Below are positions 30,601 through 43,600 of a stretch of DNA of 64,000 nt, piece after piece. A program made the position numbers and the translations under genes. This DNA is from Liopterus haemorrhoidalis (Eukaryota; Arthropoda; Insecta; Coleoptera; Dytiscidae). The notes below the pieces were generated by a model. That model searched no databases. It saw nothing but the letters and a program-made list of their open reading frames with translations, and was not told the DNA's origin. The stretch spans positions 62,963,381 to 63,027,380 of the forward strand of contig OZ020611.1 in the NCBI GenBank assembly GCA_963971575.1, in the 5' to 3' direction. The stretch's first letter is position 1; the number at the start of each line of letters is the position of its first letter.

Positions 30601-33600
30601 TGGTAGATAAACGATTTTTTTAAACAATAATTCGCAAAGAAATTTGTAATGGAATTAACAAAACAATAAATAACATAATATACAGTAAATTACTGTTTTT
30701 TTGAAGTACGGCTTTCAACATTTAACATGGTCGACACTTGTTCTGCTCTTTGGCGTTTTATGGCTAAATATGCTCATCATATGGGCATATGGGACTATTG
30801 CTCATTTAATGTACGAGGATTAATCAATAAATAAAGTTTCATATATTTTACACATTTTTCAACTTCTCACAAACTAGCTGAACACAGTACATTTTGTAAG
30901 TGTCTACCTACGCTTATTTTACCAAATTGAATTCTGGAGATGCTGTGGAAATTTTCACTAATGGTTTCAAAAGTGAAAATGACACCACTACAGATTTAAT
31001 TGTGGGCAACAAGAGCCAGAAATATCCTCTGCCGAATATGACAACGATCTACACCGTATAAATGTATGAATGGACTACCTCAGTTCAACTTAGGACCACA
31101 AGAAACAATATAGAAGGAATCCATTAATCCATAAAACCCAAAAAAACCTCCATAAAGCCAATCAAAAAAAAAAAAAAAACGATTATTCAAACTGGACACC
31201 ATCCCACAAAGACATAACCGGTAACGACAAAGTGGATCAAGCGGCGAAATCAGCTTTGCAAATTCTAATCACAGAGACCACCATCGCAGCAGATGAATTC
31301 AGAACCGTAATAAAAAAGAAAATTAATAACCATTGGAGCAACATAAGGCAAGAGACTACGGCAAACAAATTAAAATACATAAAACCAAACATAAGAAAAT
31401 GGCCAATGATCGGTGCATATTGGACCAGATTGTTAAAACAAGGGCTCGCATAGGACACATGGTCTACACACACACACACATATATTTGGGGGAAAAAAAA
31501 CGTTCCAATATATGAAACTAATAACGGTCGAACATATCATCCAATCAATGCATCAAATAAACATAAGAAAGACTAAAACATAACACATCTAACCACATAA
31601 AAACAACATCACTATTATCACAAACACATTAAACTATCTAAAAGTCATCAAGCTGTACCACCGAATTTAAACTGTAAAATTTATGTTACCATATGTATTA
31701 CTATATATATATATCGTGTAAATACCTGCAGAATTATTCAATATGTACGAGGGCTATTTTTTTTTTAGTTCCGTTGCGCTAGTAAAATCAAATAAGGGTA
31801 ATAAGAAAAGTTTTAATATACAAAAGAGTTACACATATATCTAAATTAATTTTCAACATAGTCATCACCAATATTAAGGCATTTGTCGTAACGGGTAACC
31901 AGTTTTTGTATACCCTCCTCATATCATGTTGCCGCCTGGGTTCTCAGACAACCTTGCACACTGGTTTTCAGCTCCTCATTAGTGGTGAACCACTTCTTTT
32001 CCAACCACACTTTCATACTGGTGAACAAATGAAAATCGCTTGGTGTCAAACCCAAGGGCTGTAGGGCGGGTGACCGAATATCTCCCATCCGAATTTCTTG
32101 AGCAGTTCATTTGTTTGTGCTGCAGTATGAGGGCATGCATTGTCATGAAGAAGAACAATGTTTGATGACAATATGCCACTCAATTTTTTTATGTATTGCG
32201 CTCATGAATAACTTTGTTCACTTTTTCGATAATGTCGTCTGTTGCTACTGAATTCCTTCCCTGACCCCCTTCATCATGGACATCAGTTCGTCCTTCCCGA
32301 AAACGCCTACACCATTTTCGCACTGCACTACCACTCATAATGTTTTCCTCATACACAATTGGCGATGAATTTATGCCGCATTGTGCCATTTGCTTGAAGA
32401 GAGCCCATGCGGCGGGATCTTCGATTTTAGTAGCTGTGATAAAACACCGCTCAAATCAAAACTACGGCACGTAATGGCCGAACCGGTTGGGAGGTACTGA
32501 CAGATAGACTGCTAAACACTACTGCGCAACCGCCGTTTAACAATGGCAACTGAGTTTCTATTACCAACCTAACGGAACTGAAAAAAAAAATAGTCTTCGT
32601 AAATACTGTAACTAGAATTAAGATGTGCTAATGACTGCACAGTTGAAGCAATATAATTTAATAAAAAAAAATAAAATAAATAATATTGCTAATAATAATA
32701 AATATATTGTATTAAATATTATTACGAAATCATACATATTTTTTTGGTAGTTTTTGGGCGGTTGCGCAACCCTGCAAACCAAAGCAAAAGCGATCACTAC
32801 AGGACACTCTTCCCTGACTGAGCAATTGAGCACGTTGTGCCAAAAAATTTAAACTCAGAACAGTCGCTCAATTTGTAGAGCATGGATATAATTCAAAATT
32901 GTTCATAAGCGTAATGCCGAAAGAGCAGGATTCTGTTGTACATAGAGAAAAACAAACTTAGAATAACAAATTAATCCTCAATATTTACGTCTTTTGTAGA
33001 GTTTTCCATTCAAAATAAATTTCGTGAACATCGACCAGTTTAGAAAGAAACTTTTGCCAATAAACTTAAACTACTTTTAAAATTACAAAAGTTCATTATT
33101 AATTTTCAATTTGTCATTATTATTACAGATTTTGGAAGAAAATATTTGTTCGTTTAGTTGTTCAAGAAGGTTGTCCAATTCTTCAACTTTCCAACACACC
33201 AACGGACAAAGATCCATTCCAAGAGTTACCTCTCCAGCCCTGTTACTCAGTATCAGAAATAGGAGCTCAGCAATATGACACTTATGGAAAAATATTCACT
33301 GTTAAATTGCAATATGTGTTCTACAAAGAGCGACCTGGAGTACGACCTGGACAAGTAACCAAAGCAGAGAGAATTACTAACAAATTAAGCCAGTTTGCTG
33401 CATACGCTATTCAGGGTGATTACCAAGGTGTTAAAGAATTTGGAAGTGATCTCAAAAAACTTGGTAAGTAAGACATTATTTTTTAGGATATTACAAATAA
33501 TCCCAATCGAGATTCGTATTCAGGCACTTTGTAATACATATCAGTAAATTCCTTTTTTGCCGCTATGCAACACCAGAAGGTACGGTCATGATTAAACATA

Positions 33601-34576
33601 TGAGGTGTAATAAAATATTCGCGGACTAGATTTATCAAACTTTAATACTAAGAATTCAATTTAAATTATCATCTTCGAAATACTGTCCTTCTGCGGCTAC
33701 ATATCGCTGCCAGCGTCTTTTTCATTTCTAAACGCGCCTTTTTCGCTAATTCGAACGCCTAAGTCTACCTCTGTTCAGCAGGCTAAATCTGCTAAATTTC
33801 TGGGACATATTTTGCATAAAAATCTGGCGTGGTCTCCACGTACTGACTACATTAACCCAAAATTAACATCTGCAATCAGGCGGTTACGTGATTTCGTCTC
33901 TGTGGTATCACTTAGGTTAGTATATTTTGCCAAATTTCATTCAATTATTTCCTATGGTATTTTTTTCTGGGGTGCCACAAGTGAAAGCAAAGAAAAATTT
34001 CTTGCAACAAAAAAGGATTGTGCACTCTTTATTGATTAAAAATTCAAGGATATCTTATAGAGACTTATTTAGAACACTTAAAATTTTAATATTACCGTAA
34101 GTCTATATTTTTGAATGTGTTGTATTTGCTAAAACACATGAACTAGAGATGGGTTCATGAACGAACCGGCTCAGTACACTGACCGAAGTGACACGGTTCA
34201 CCAAATTGAAATGAGCCGGCTCACGGCATAGTTTCAAGTTTCAAGGATACGATTGATCTGGCGATTGTGAGCTGTGACCGAAGTGATCCGGATTTGGATC
34301 GATGTCATGTTGAACTTCGCGAGAACTTGGCTTGTAATGTATTATCATAAAGTATATTTTGTCATCAATTTTTAGGGCAGTCTGTTTGAAAATAATAGGC
34401 TTAGTCTGTACTTTCTTACAACTATACTATATAAAAATATTTAAAATATTGCCCAAATCCTAGATGTTCGATTTATAAGGGCAATAAACATCGCCATAAA
34501 CTTAACACATCTGGTTTAAAATACAGTAGCTACATAAAGTGAATTGTATGTTTATAATTAATCAGGCAAAAATGTT

Positions 34577-34608
<32 letters not shown>

Positions 34609-37600
34609 CATTGGTCAATAAGTTATAATTTACGTCTTGAATTCATGCTAAGAATATTAACAAGAATAAAGGCAATAAAGCGGCAAAACTCAGACGTTTT
34701 TATCGGATTTATTCCACTCGACCAAAATGTTTAAATCATCATCATTGGCACAATAGCCAGAAGTGAGACTTTCAATATGCGATATTTTCAATATGCGCAC
34801 ATTCAAAAGTAATATGGTCAGTATTACGTCCTTCTTTTAGCGCACAAAGAAAGTCACCTACAATTAATAACCAGTTGCGAACGGCTAAGCAGAGCCCGTA
34901 ATATTATATATATAAAAGCCCTAATTTCTGTGTGTCCCACGTAACGCTAAGTTCCTGGATCCTAGCGGGTCTTGCGGCAAGCGGGCGGCCACGAATTGAG
35001 TGGGGAAACGACGTACCTCGACAAAGAAGCTGACTTACCAGAGCTCTCAAATCAGTACGTTCGGTTACCTCAAGGTTACCTGACGAAAGGATATTGTGTT
35101 AATTGATGTTATGCCCGCGGACTGACCGGTCCGATACTAATTTTTAAACGACACGCATTGAGCGGCTTTTTTGATTACCTAGGTATAATCAGAAACAGCT
35201 ATACCATTGATGTCCAGCATATAGCCCGCGGGCCGTATCCGGCGCGTTACTAATTTTGAAACGACACGCATTAAGCAACTTTTTAGGATTTTCTAGGTAT
35301 AATCAAGAAACGTTTTTGTTTTGTTAATATACGCAGAATCATGCAAATTTTAATAATTGATTCCTGTTTATATTGATTTTTATTCGTTACCAGTTTGCCA
35401 ACGTTGTTGGCAAGGGGTCTGCTAGTGTATACATATTTTTACCAAAATTATTTGACCTAAGCAGGAATTGAACTCATGTCCATACCCTTGCTAGCGGACA
35501 AATATTTTAGCGCTTTCAGCCACTTTCAGGTTTTATCGGTTTAGTATCAGATTGGTACGGATTAATTCGCGAACTTGAAAAACTTTTTCATAAGTTTTAG
35601 AAATTGAAGGTTTACTCGATCTTTCATCATATTTAATTGAATTTCTACCATGTTGCTCCGAGTTGCCACGAGTTGCTCGAAGCACCGTCTCCAGTTGTTT
35701 TCAGAAGTTTCTGTCACCATCTTTTCAAGTATTAAACAAAATGTCAAACAGATTGCTCTTTGATCAGGTCCTTATCAACTTAAAATCGCTGGGGTAAAGA
35801 AAATCGAATTACAAAAACTGCTTCGAAAGATATAACTTCAACAGCAGTCAACTCACAAATCACAGCTTCATTGTATCAATTATTCCCCCTTTTCACTTAT
35901 ATGATTAAACTTTGTATAATTTTTCTGAACATATTTCAATAATAGATATGTAAATAAAAACTTTTTACCACCCACTTCCTCATCTGTATGCACTGACGCA
36001 CATAAGGGGGGGAGGTCCAACGGGTCCGGAGCACCCCCGTACCAAAATTTTAAGTGTATCTACGTTGAAATACATCGTACAAATGTTCATAAAAACATTG
36101 CCAAAATGATTATAAATAATATTACTATTACCATATAGTTATTGTTTATAATAAGTTTTAAATATATATTATTTCTTTATAAAAATTATGTCTATAATTG
36201 GACCCCCAAGCCAAAAATCTGTGTGCGCCACTGTCTGTATGTCCTACTCCAGCATATTTTTGATCTGGGAAACCTAGCCCCTTGTGATTTGTCGGTTCCA
36301 GAGGATTGGGTTTAGTTGTTAAATAAACGCGTTTGTTTAGTTGAGTCTACATTTCTTTGAGACGGATCCATCTCTGTCGAGATGGTATACATGACGTATA
36401 ATCAATGGCATATCTCCCACCTATCTAAAAGTTTTCCAGTTATTATAGTAATACGAAAACATCTATATATTTGTTTTTATTTCAAACCACAAAAGACAAA
36501 AGTTTTGACAGTAATCCATAATGACAAATATATTTTATTTCAGGTCTTCCCGTGGAGCACGCTCCGCAAGTTTCACAGTTATTGAAACTTGGATCATTAA
36601 CTTACGAGGACCTGAAGCAATTTTCCGTTTGTATCGAAGAAGCATTATTTAAACTATCTGCTCATAGGGACAGAGCTTTACATTATAAAATGGAAGAAGT
36701 ACAAATTACAGCTGTGGATGAATTATATGTTGAACAAAATTCTGAAGGGCATGTTGAGAAACAAATTGCCAGAGTACGACTATTCTTCCTTGGTTTTCTG
36801 ACAGGTAACTTTAGTAAACATTTACACTAACGTTAGTAATATACAATGCAAATTTTGGATTTTTAGAACTGTAGTAGATTGCAAAATAATTATTAAAATA
36901 CAATTGAACTATTAAAAATTGCAAAAGTCATGATTAACGAGTTTTGCAATGGTTTTTGTTTTTAGGTATGCCAGATGTAGAATTAGGTGTGAATGATATG
37001 CGACGACAGGGTAAAGAAGTAGTTGGACGCCATGATATTATACCAGTTGTTACTGAAGAATGGATTAGGATAGAAAACGTGGAATTCCACGCATGCGTAC
37101 AACAAGACGACTACGAAGATACGCACATTATTAAGTAAGAACGTAATGAGTTACTTTATTATCAACGGCCTATGCAGGAGACTCTAATGGGAGACAGGGA
37201 CTGCACGATTTTATAGGAATTATGTTTGTGAATAAATATTAGTAGGTAGTTTTCTAATGGTAGTTTTCTACTCAGAATAGGTGACATTATGATCTTCTCC
37301 TGCGTATGCCAATCTTTATATTATTATTAGTAATTGAACTGTTACTGTAATTATTGCAATCTAATCTTTATCTTTCATTTTAGATTTAAACCCCCAGATG
37401 CGTGCTATATAGAATTAATGAGATTCAGAATTCGACCGCCCAAAAATCGAGAATTGCCGCTACAACTAAAGCCTGTACTTTGTATTACTGGAAACAAAGT
37501 ACGTATAATTTAATTTATAAATTGGAATAATAATCTACGAATTGATTACTGGATGAAAATTGATTTAAAAAATATTGGTATCAACGGGATATCGTCAAAA

Positions 37601-40600
37601 AATCCGTTAAAAAGATTTTCCTAGATATCCAGCATTCATATTTTGTGAGGCCTGTATGCAGACCTTCACTTACCATATACCTACGAAATCCTAAACTGTG
37701 TTAAAATTCACATTTTACATCCGTTTGTTACGACAGCTGTTACATGTGTATGCGGCGAAACCTCCAAAACTTTATCCGCGAGACGAATCTAGTCAGCCAA
37801 TCCAGAGTGTCCGTAATAGCGATTCTGTAAAAGTATCACCGCCGAGATCGCAAACTCGACGGAGGAACTGTGGCGGTTAACGGTCACCAAGTTCTTCGCG
37901 CTCCAACAACTGTCAAGTTTTCTGAGAGGAGGAGAAGAGTGCGATATGCTCTTCCTTAATCTTTTTATATTTTACGGTTACAGGTGGTGAGGTAATAATC
38001 TATTTAATTTCCTGTGCATATTTTGCCTCAAGGTGCGCGATCACGTACCCGTATATAGTTTGGGCACGCGTTATTCCGCTTATAAAGAATTGCCCCTCTA
38101 GTTGCGCGACCCTGAGCATGGAGTCGACAGGCCAAAATGGAGGTACACGTACGAAAATGCGATTGCAACTAGTTTGTTGCTCCTGTTCAAACATAATTAA
38201 TGTCTAAAAAGTTCAGGCGAAACGTACAAATTATACGAGTGAGAGAGTCGCGCACAAATATCGCGAAAACACTAAATTTCACTTAAATGTTACACTCACA
38301 GTTTTTTGTTATCACGTCGGGGTCACCAATTTGGCGTGACACAAGGTGAAATAAAAATAGCAAGGAAAATATAACACAAATTAGAATTAATAAATACGGA
38401 TATTTCTGACAGAAAAAAAGAAATTGTTTTTGTTTCATACGGTGCCATAGCAATGTTTTTGGCAAATAAAGTAAATTGATCAAATTTTCCCCAAATCCAA
38501 ATGATGAGCAAAAAAAAGTCCCCAGTTCCCAGATTCAAATGATGAGCAGAAAAAAAGGTTCCCACTTCCCAAATTCAAGTGGTAAGCAAAAAAAGGTACC
38601 CACTTCCCAAATTTAAGTGATTAGCAAAAAAAAGATTCCCACTTCCTAAATTCAAGTAATGACCATACACAATGGAGCCCCTCATCAGGCTACATGCCCC
38701 TCGTCAAACCTCGCGATGCCAACCCGTTGCTGCGGCTCGGGTTTCATAGTTTGCCGAGGTGTGTCCTTGCTACAACATCAATTTTTCTGTTTCATTAGTT
38801 TTCGGAAACTTTAAGTTTTAGCTAGTTTTTTTTTTTTTTTTTTTTTGATATTCGGATATTGGTCTTGAAAATGCAATTGGAAAATTTCAGAATTTTTAAA
38901 TCATCATTATTTGATAACAGAGTGTAATGAAATATTTATTGACCAGGTGGAACTGCGGGCAGATGTATTAGTGCCTGGATTTGCCTCACGTAAATTAGGC
39001 CAAGTACCTTGCGAGGATGTCATGATCAGATTCCCTATACCAGAGTGCTGGATTTATCTGTTCCGAGTTGAAAAACACTTTAGATATGGATCTGTTAAGT
39101 CAACACACCGCAGGTATGTATATCAATACATTCCAAATTTCAGCAATTAAAATATTTCCAGATAACGAATATTGATAAACGATTTTGGATATTGGTTAGA
39201 TAAAAAATAAATCACCATAGTATTTAAGGGCCACTTGAACTAAATTCAACTAAGCCCATCGCAGCATTTAAATCTCTGTTGTATGGACTTTCTGCTCTTC
39301 GATGTTTTGCAACATTTTCAGTTGTTACTTACAGGATGTTCAAAACCTTCAAGCGGAACAAAATTTCGTAACATTGGTATTTTATTTATTTTTATTTTTT
39401 AAATCTTAACCATACTCTACCAGCCATGCTATCTTTGTGCCATGTTGGTGGAATATTTTTATTATTGTCTACGCCATATTGATATGCTAAAGATTGACAT
39501 GCTTTTAAGTTAGCCCATATTTTGTTTTGCTGCTGTTTTAATATAGTCAGAAATTTCATTTTTGATTGCAGAACTGGCAAGATTAAAGGAATTGAAAGAT
39601 TTTTGGGAACTGTTGAAACACTTCAAGAATCATTAATAGAAGTAACGTCTGGACACGCCAAATATGAACATCAACACCGATCCATCGTGTGGAGAATACC
39701 GCGTCTACCTAAAGAAGGACAAGGTATTTATATTTTACTCAATACTGTTTATCTGTAAAGCAAAATTAGTGCATATTTAGGAATAAATATCATCCCTAGT
39801 TAAAAATTTACATTTTTGACTTTAGCTTCCACCTAATTCCCTGCCGAAAAAATAATAATAATAATTTGAGCAAGTAAAGTTAAAAATATGTTATGAAAAT
39901 TATTACTTTTTTAGGAGCTTACACTACACATAATTTAGTTTGTCGGCTGGCATTGACAAGTTATGATCAAATGCCAGAGCAACTAGCGGAATATGCTTAT
40001 GTGGAATTCACAATGCCGGCGACACAAGCAAGTCACACGACTGTAAGAAGTGTCAGCATGCAGAATTCTCAAAGTGATGACCCTCCAGAGAAGTATGTCA
40101 GATATTTGGCCAGGCACGAATACAGGTACGTGATTTTCTTTCCGAACAGATAGTATATAAAAAGCTTATAAAAACCTCCGTTATAAAACTTATTTATTTA
40201 CTTAATGCTAAAGCTGTTTTAAAATGTTCTGATGTCAGGCTGTTGGCGTTTGAGTACCAATCTTGCCGTGGCCTTCTCTATATTTATTGCACTTCTTTCT
40301 ATCTTGTGTCATAATCCTTGTTTCTTCCCATTTCATCCGTTTTCTTGCTGCTGCTCCTTGAATTCCATCTTTCCACGTTCTTATTGGCCTTTTTCTGAAC
40401 TTTCTATAAGGTGTTCCTGCTTCAAAAACAATTTTTTCTTCTCTTTTATGGTCCATTCTACACACATGTCCATACCACCTCAACTGGCTTTGTTCTATTA
40501 AATGCTCTACGGGAACTGTTCCAAGATTCTCTCTATTAACCGTATTTCTAATTCTGTCATGTTTCGTTTTACCTGCTATCTTTCTCAGGAATCTTATTTC

Positions 40601-43600
40601 TGTAGCTCTTTCTTTGTTACTTAATTTTTCTGTCATCTACCACGACTCAGATCCGTATGCTAGAATTGGAACTGTCACCTTTATGAAAACTTGTAGCTTG
40701 GTTTCGGGTTTTGCGAGTAATGTAGATTTTATGCTGTTAGAAAGTTGGCACGTAGTTGGTAGAGGGAAAATAAATTATAAAAACATATATCTAGTTACTG
40801 TATCTAGATACAGTAACTAGATACTTTTTCAAGTATCTAGATACAAATTCGATACTTTTTGAAATATGTACCTATCTGTATCTGTATTTAGATATATAAA
40901 TTTAGGTATCTTGTATCTAATGGCGCATCCAGGAATTTTTGTTTGGGGGGGAGGGGGGTCGGAAAACAAAATTATTTAAATTATGAATAATGTTTACACT
41001 TCTAAATTTCAAGTGATGATCTAAAAAAAAAAGTCCCCGCTTTGGAAATACAAAGTGATGATCTAAAACAAAAAAGGTCCCCACTTCTAAAAATACAAGT
41101 GTTGACCTAAAAAAAATTATATGAAGTGTGAATTTTCACATATTTCAGGGTTTCGCAGGTATTTAGTTAGTGAATGATGATTATTTGTGATGCCAAAACA
41201 AATTTTATGTTAAAATATTTTTTTTTTTGTTAATTTCAGTTCGAAAGCGTAATACCATTATTTAGGTTTCTAAATATGTGCAGTATTTTTTTTTATATAG
41301 GAAGGTTCATTAAGATTGTGAAAATTGCGCCTATGGTCCATTGGTTGTTTTAAATCATAACTCCGCCCCTCCGATTTTGTGTATTCAATTTCAACAATTT
41401 CCACTGGTTATTAAATTTACGCTTTTAAAAATTAAATGCAACATTTGCCCAAATATAACTAGAATTTTGAAAAAATAATTTAAACAAAATAAAAATGTAA
41501 AAGAAAACAGAAAAAATAAAATTGACTCGAGATCGAAACCTAGTTAGAAACAAATTAGAACAGCAAATTAGAACACCAGAGTTCTAACCGTTACACCATA
41601 AAGGCATGCTATGTGACCGACTTACATACGTTGTTAAATATTTTGCATAGTCGAGCAAAAAACACAAAAAATGCGTTATTTTCCGAAAACATAATCTGAT
41701 CAAAAATTCCTTTTCTACTATTCCGGTTCACACAAATGTACATTACTTAGAATTTTTTCATATTTTTAGTTTAAACCATCCGGGGGTGTGGGACAAAATT
41801 TTTGTGCACAATTTTGGCAAAAATCGCGTCAAAATAATTTATTTTGCAAAAATAAAATTTTGATCGTTAATCCACGTACTAAGGGCTTTCATTTGATACC
41901 CTACTCTTTTTTCGATGAGCAGATATTTGTTTATATTTTTAGAGGGATATGTTTTTTAGATGTTTTAGTATTTTTCCTACGTGTGGGTCAAAGAGTTGTA
42001 TAAGCATGCCAAATTTCAACTCTCTAGGTTTAGCCGTTTGGCTACAATTTTTACCGAACAGACAGACAGACGACAAAATGACGGTATAAGGGTTTTTTGG
42101 TCATACCTACAAAACCCTAAAAAGGTCCTCTCAAATACAAGTGACGACCTAAAAAAAAGATCCTCATCTCTATTTTTTTTAAATTGCTAGTGTTTTTATT
42201 TTTATTTCCTTCCTTTTTAGGGGGGGCCCGGGCCCCTCCCCTGAGTGCGCCAATGCTTGTATCTGTATTTCAGATACTTTGATCGTTACTTTATTTTTAT
42301 ACCATGATACCGAACTGATATAATAGTTTAATTATAAATTGTCATTTTAAATATTTTATTTTTACAATAAACATAATTCAGAAAACAATTGAAATTCTGG
42401 CGTTTACAAATTTAATTTATATGTCAAAAAAAGTCTCATTGGTTTTTCATAGATTTTGAACGGCAGTAAAAATAGTAGGTATTTAGGTACAACACTTAAG
42501 GAAAATGGGTCATTATTAATGAAAAGTTTTTGAATAACTATTGTTGCTATTTTGTTGAGCAATTTATTAAAAACATATGATAAATTATACCCACACAAGT
42601 GGTTTAGGAGTGGACCGTGGTTTCGTGAAGCCTTGGGCAAGACAAATTAAGGCCCTTCAAAAGTATCCAGTGATGGATACTCACCCAAGGGCCGGCCATG
42701 CTAATGTGGATATTAAATTCATTTCCTAATTGGAATCAGTAAGATAAGTAGGTGTGTTTCCTAAAGGACGTAAAATTGAATACATTATTAAACGTTCATG
42801 TAAATTTAATTTGTAAGCGTGAGAATGTCAACTGAAATTTTGTTTATAAATTAATTTTTTTATGGAATGAGAAAAAAATAATCACATATTTCTTATCAGT
42901 AATTTTTTATTAGTGATCAAAAATGGTCGTGACATTACACGAATTCCACTTCAATTAGGGCTAAAATTTGATTGAAAGGAACATCCTGTTAACAAGAACA
43001 TAGCTGCATATTTATAAGACTAACATTAGTCTTATAGATACACAGCTCATACGTTAGCACATATGGCTAACATAATACATACTTTATTTAGTGCAAATTT
43101 ATTCCGCAGAATAGTGTTTTACCTTAAATTTAGTGGGCTTCTTGTGACGCCACGTTCATTTTTGAACAGCCTGTATAATATTGATTAACATGCACTGTTT
43201 GTTTGGTAAAAAATATGGTATTTTCATTATTCAGTGTTTTTTCAAAAGTATCTAGGTGTATAATGCTAAAGTAAAAATGTTTGTATCTAGATACAAACAT
43301 TTTTACCATGTATCTGTATCTAGATATTCTTTATAATTCTGTATCTGTATCTAGATACAATTTTTCTTAGGTATCTGAATCTATATCTAGATATTTTTTT
43401 AAATATAGATACATTACAACACTGGATCTTTTGTGCAGTGCACAATTTACACACTGTCGCCCAAGTTATACAGTTCTAATTAGAAGTTTAGACAAAAGTG
43501 CAAGTAGTTCTTAACTCAGCTAAAAATTTTCAAACTATTTTTCAGAGTTGGAATTGAACATACTGAAGGGGAAGAACCAGGAGCGTACTCAGCAGCAACT

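Larger units (their letters stand above)
40918..42255. mobile_element. hAT-like element nested in copy 2
   Basis: The ends TAATGGCGCA and TGCGCCAATG lie between perfect duplications CTTGTATC (40910-40917 and 42256-42263). Copy 1 shows the uninterrupted CTTGTATCTG site near 20929. G-runs lie under both ends. It carries the 1-kb dispersed repeat. Confidence 0.78.
40786..43424. mobile_element. GTATCTAGATAC-rich hAT-like element, copy 2, with insertion
   Basis: Colinear with copy 1 (20787-22059): same palindrome cluster, CATGATACCGA(A/G)CTGATATA, GTTTGGTAAAAAATATGGTA and right end ATTACAACACTG. The left 15-20 bases are missing or altered. An insertion at 40918-42255 splits it. The right-hand palindrome cluster is longer than in copy 1. 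Confidence 0.75.

Noticed and set aside
37698..37880. 60-codon plus-strand ORF in stnB intron 7 (PKLYPRDESSQPIQS...)
   Set aside because: No recognised domain, inside an intron next to a retroelement remnant; could be retroelement sequence but I cannot support it.
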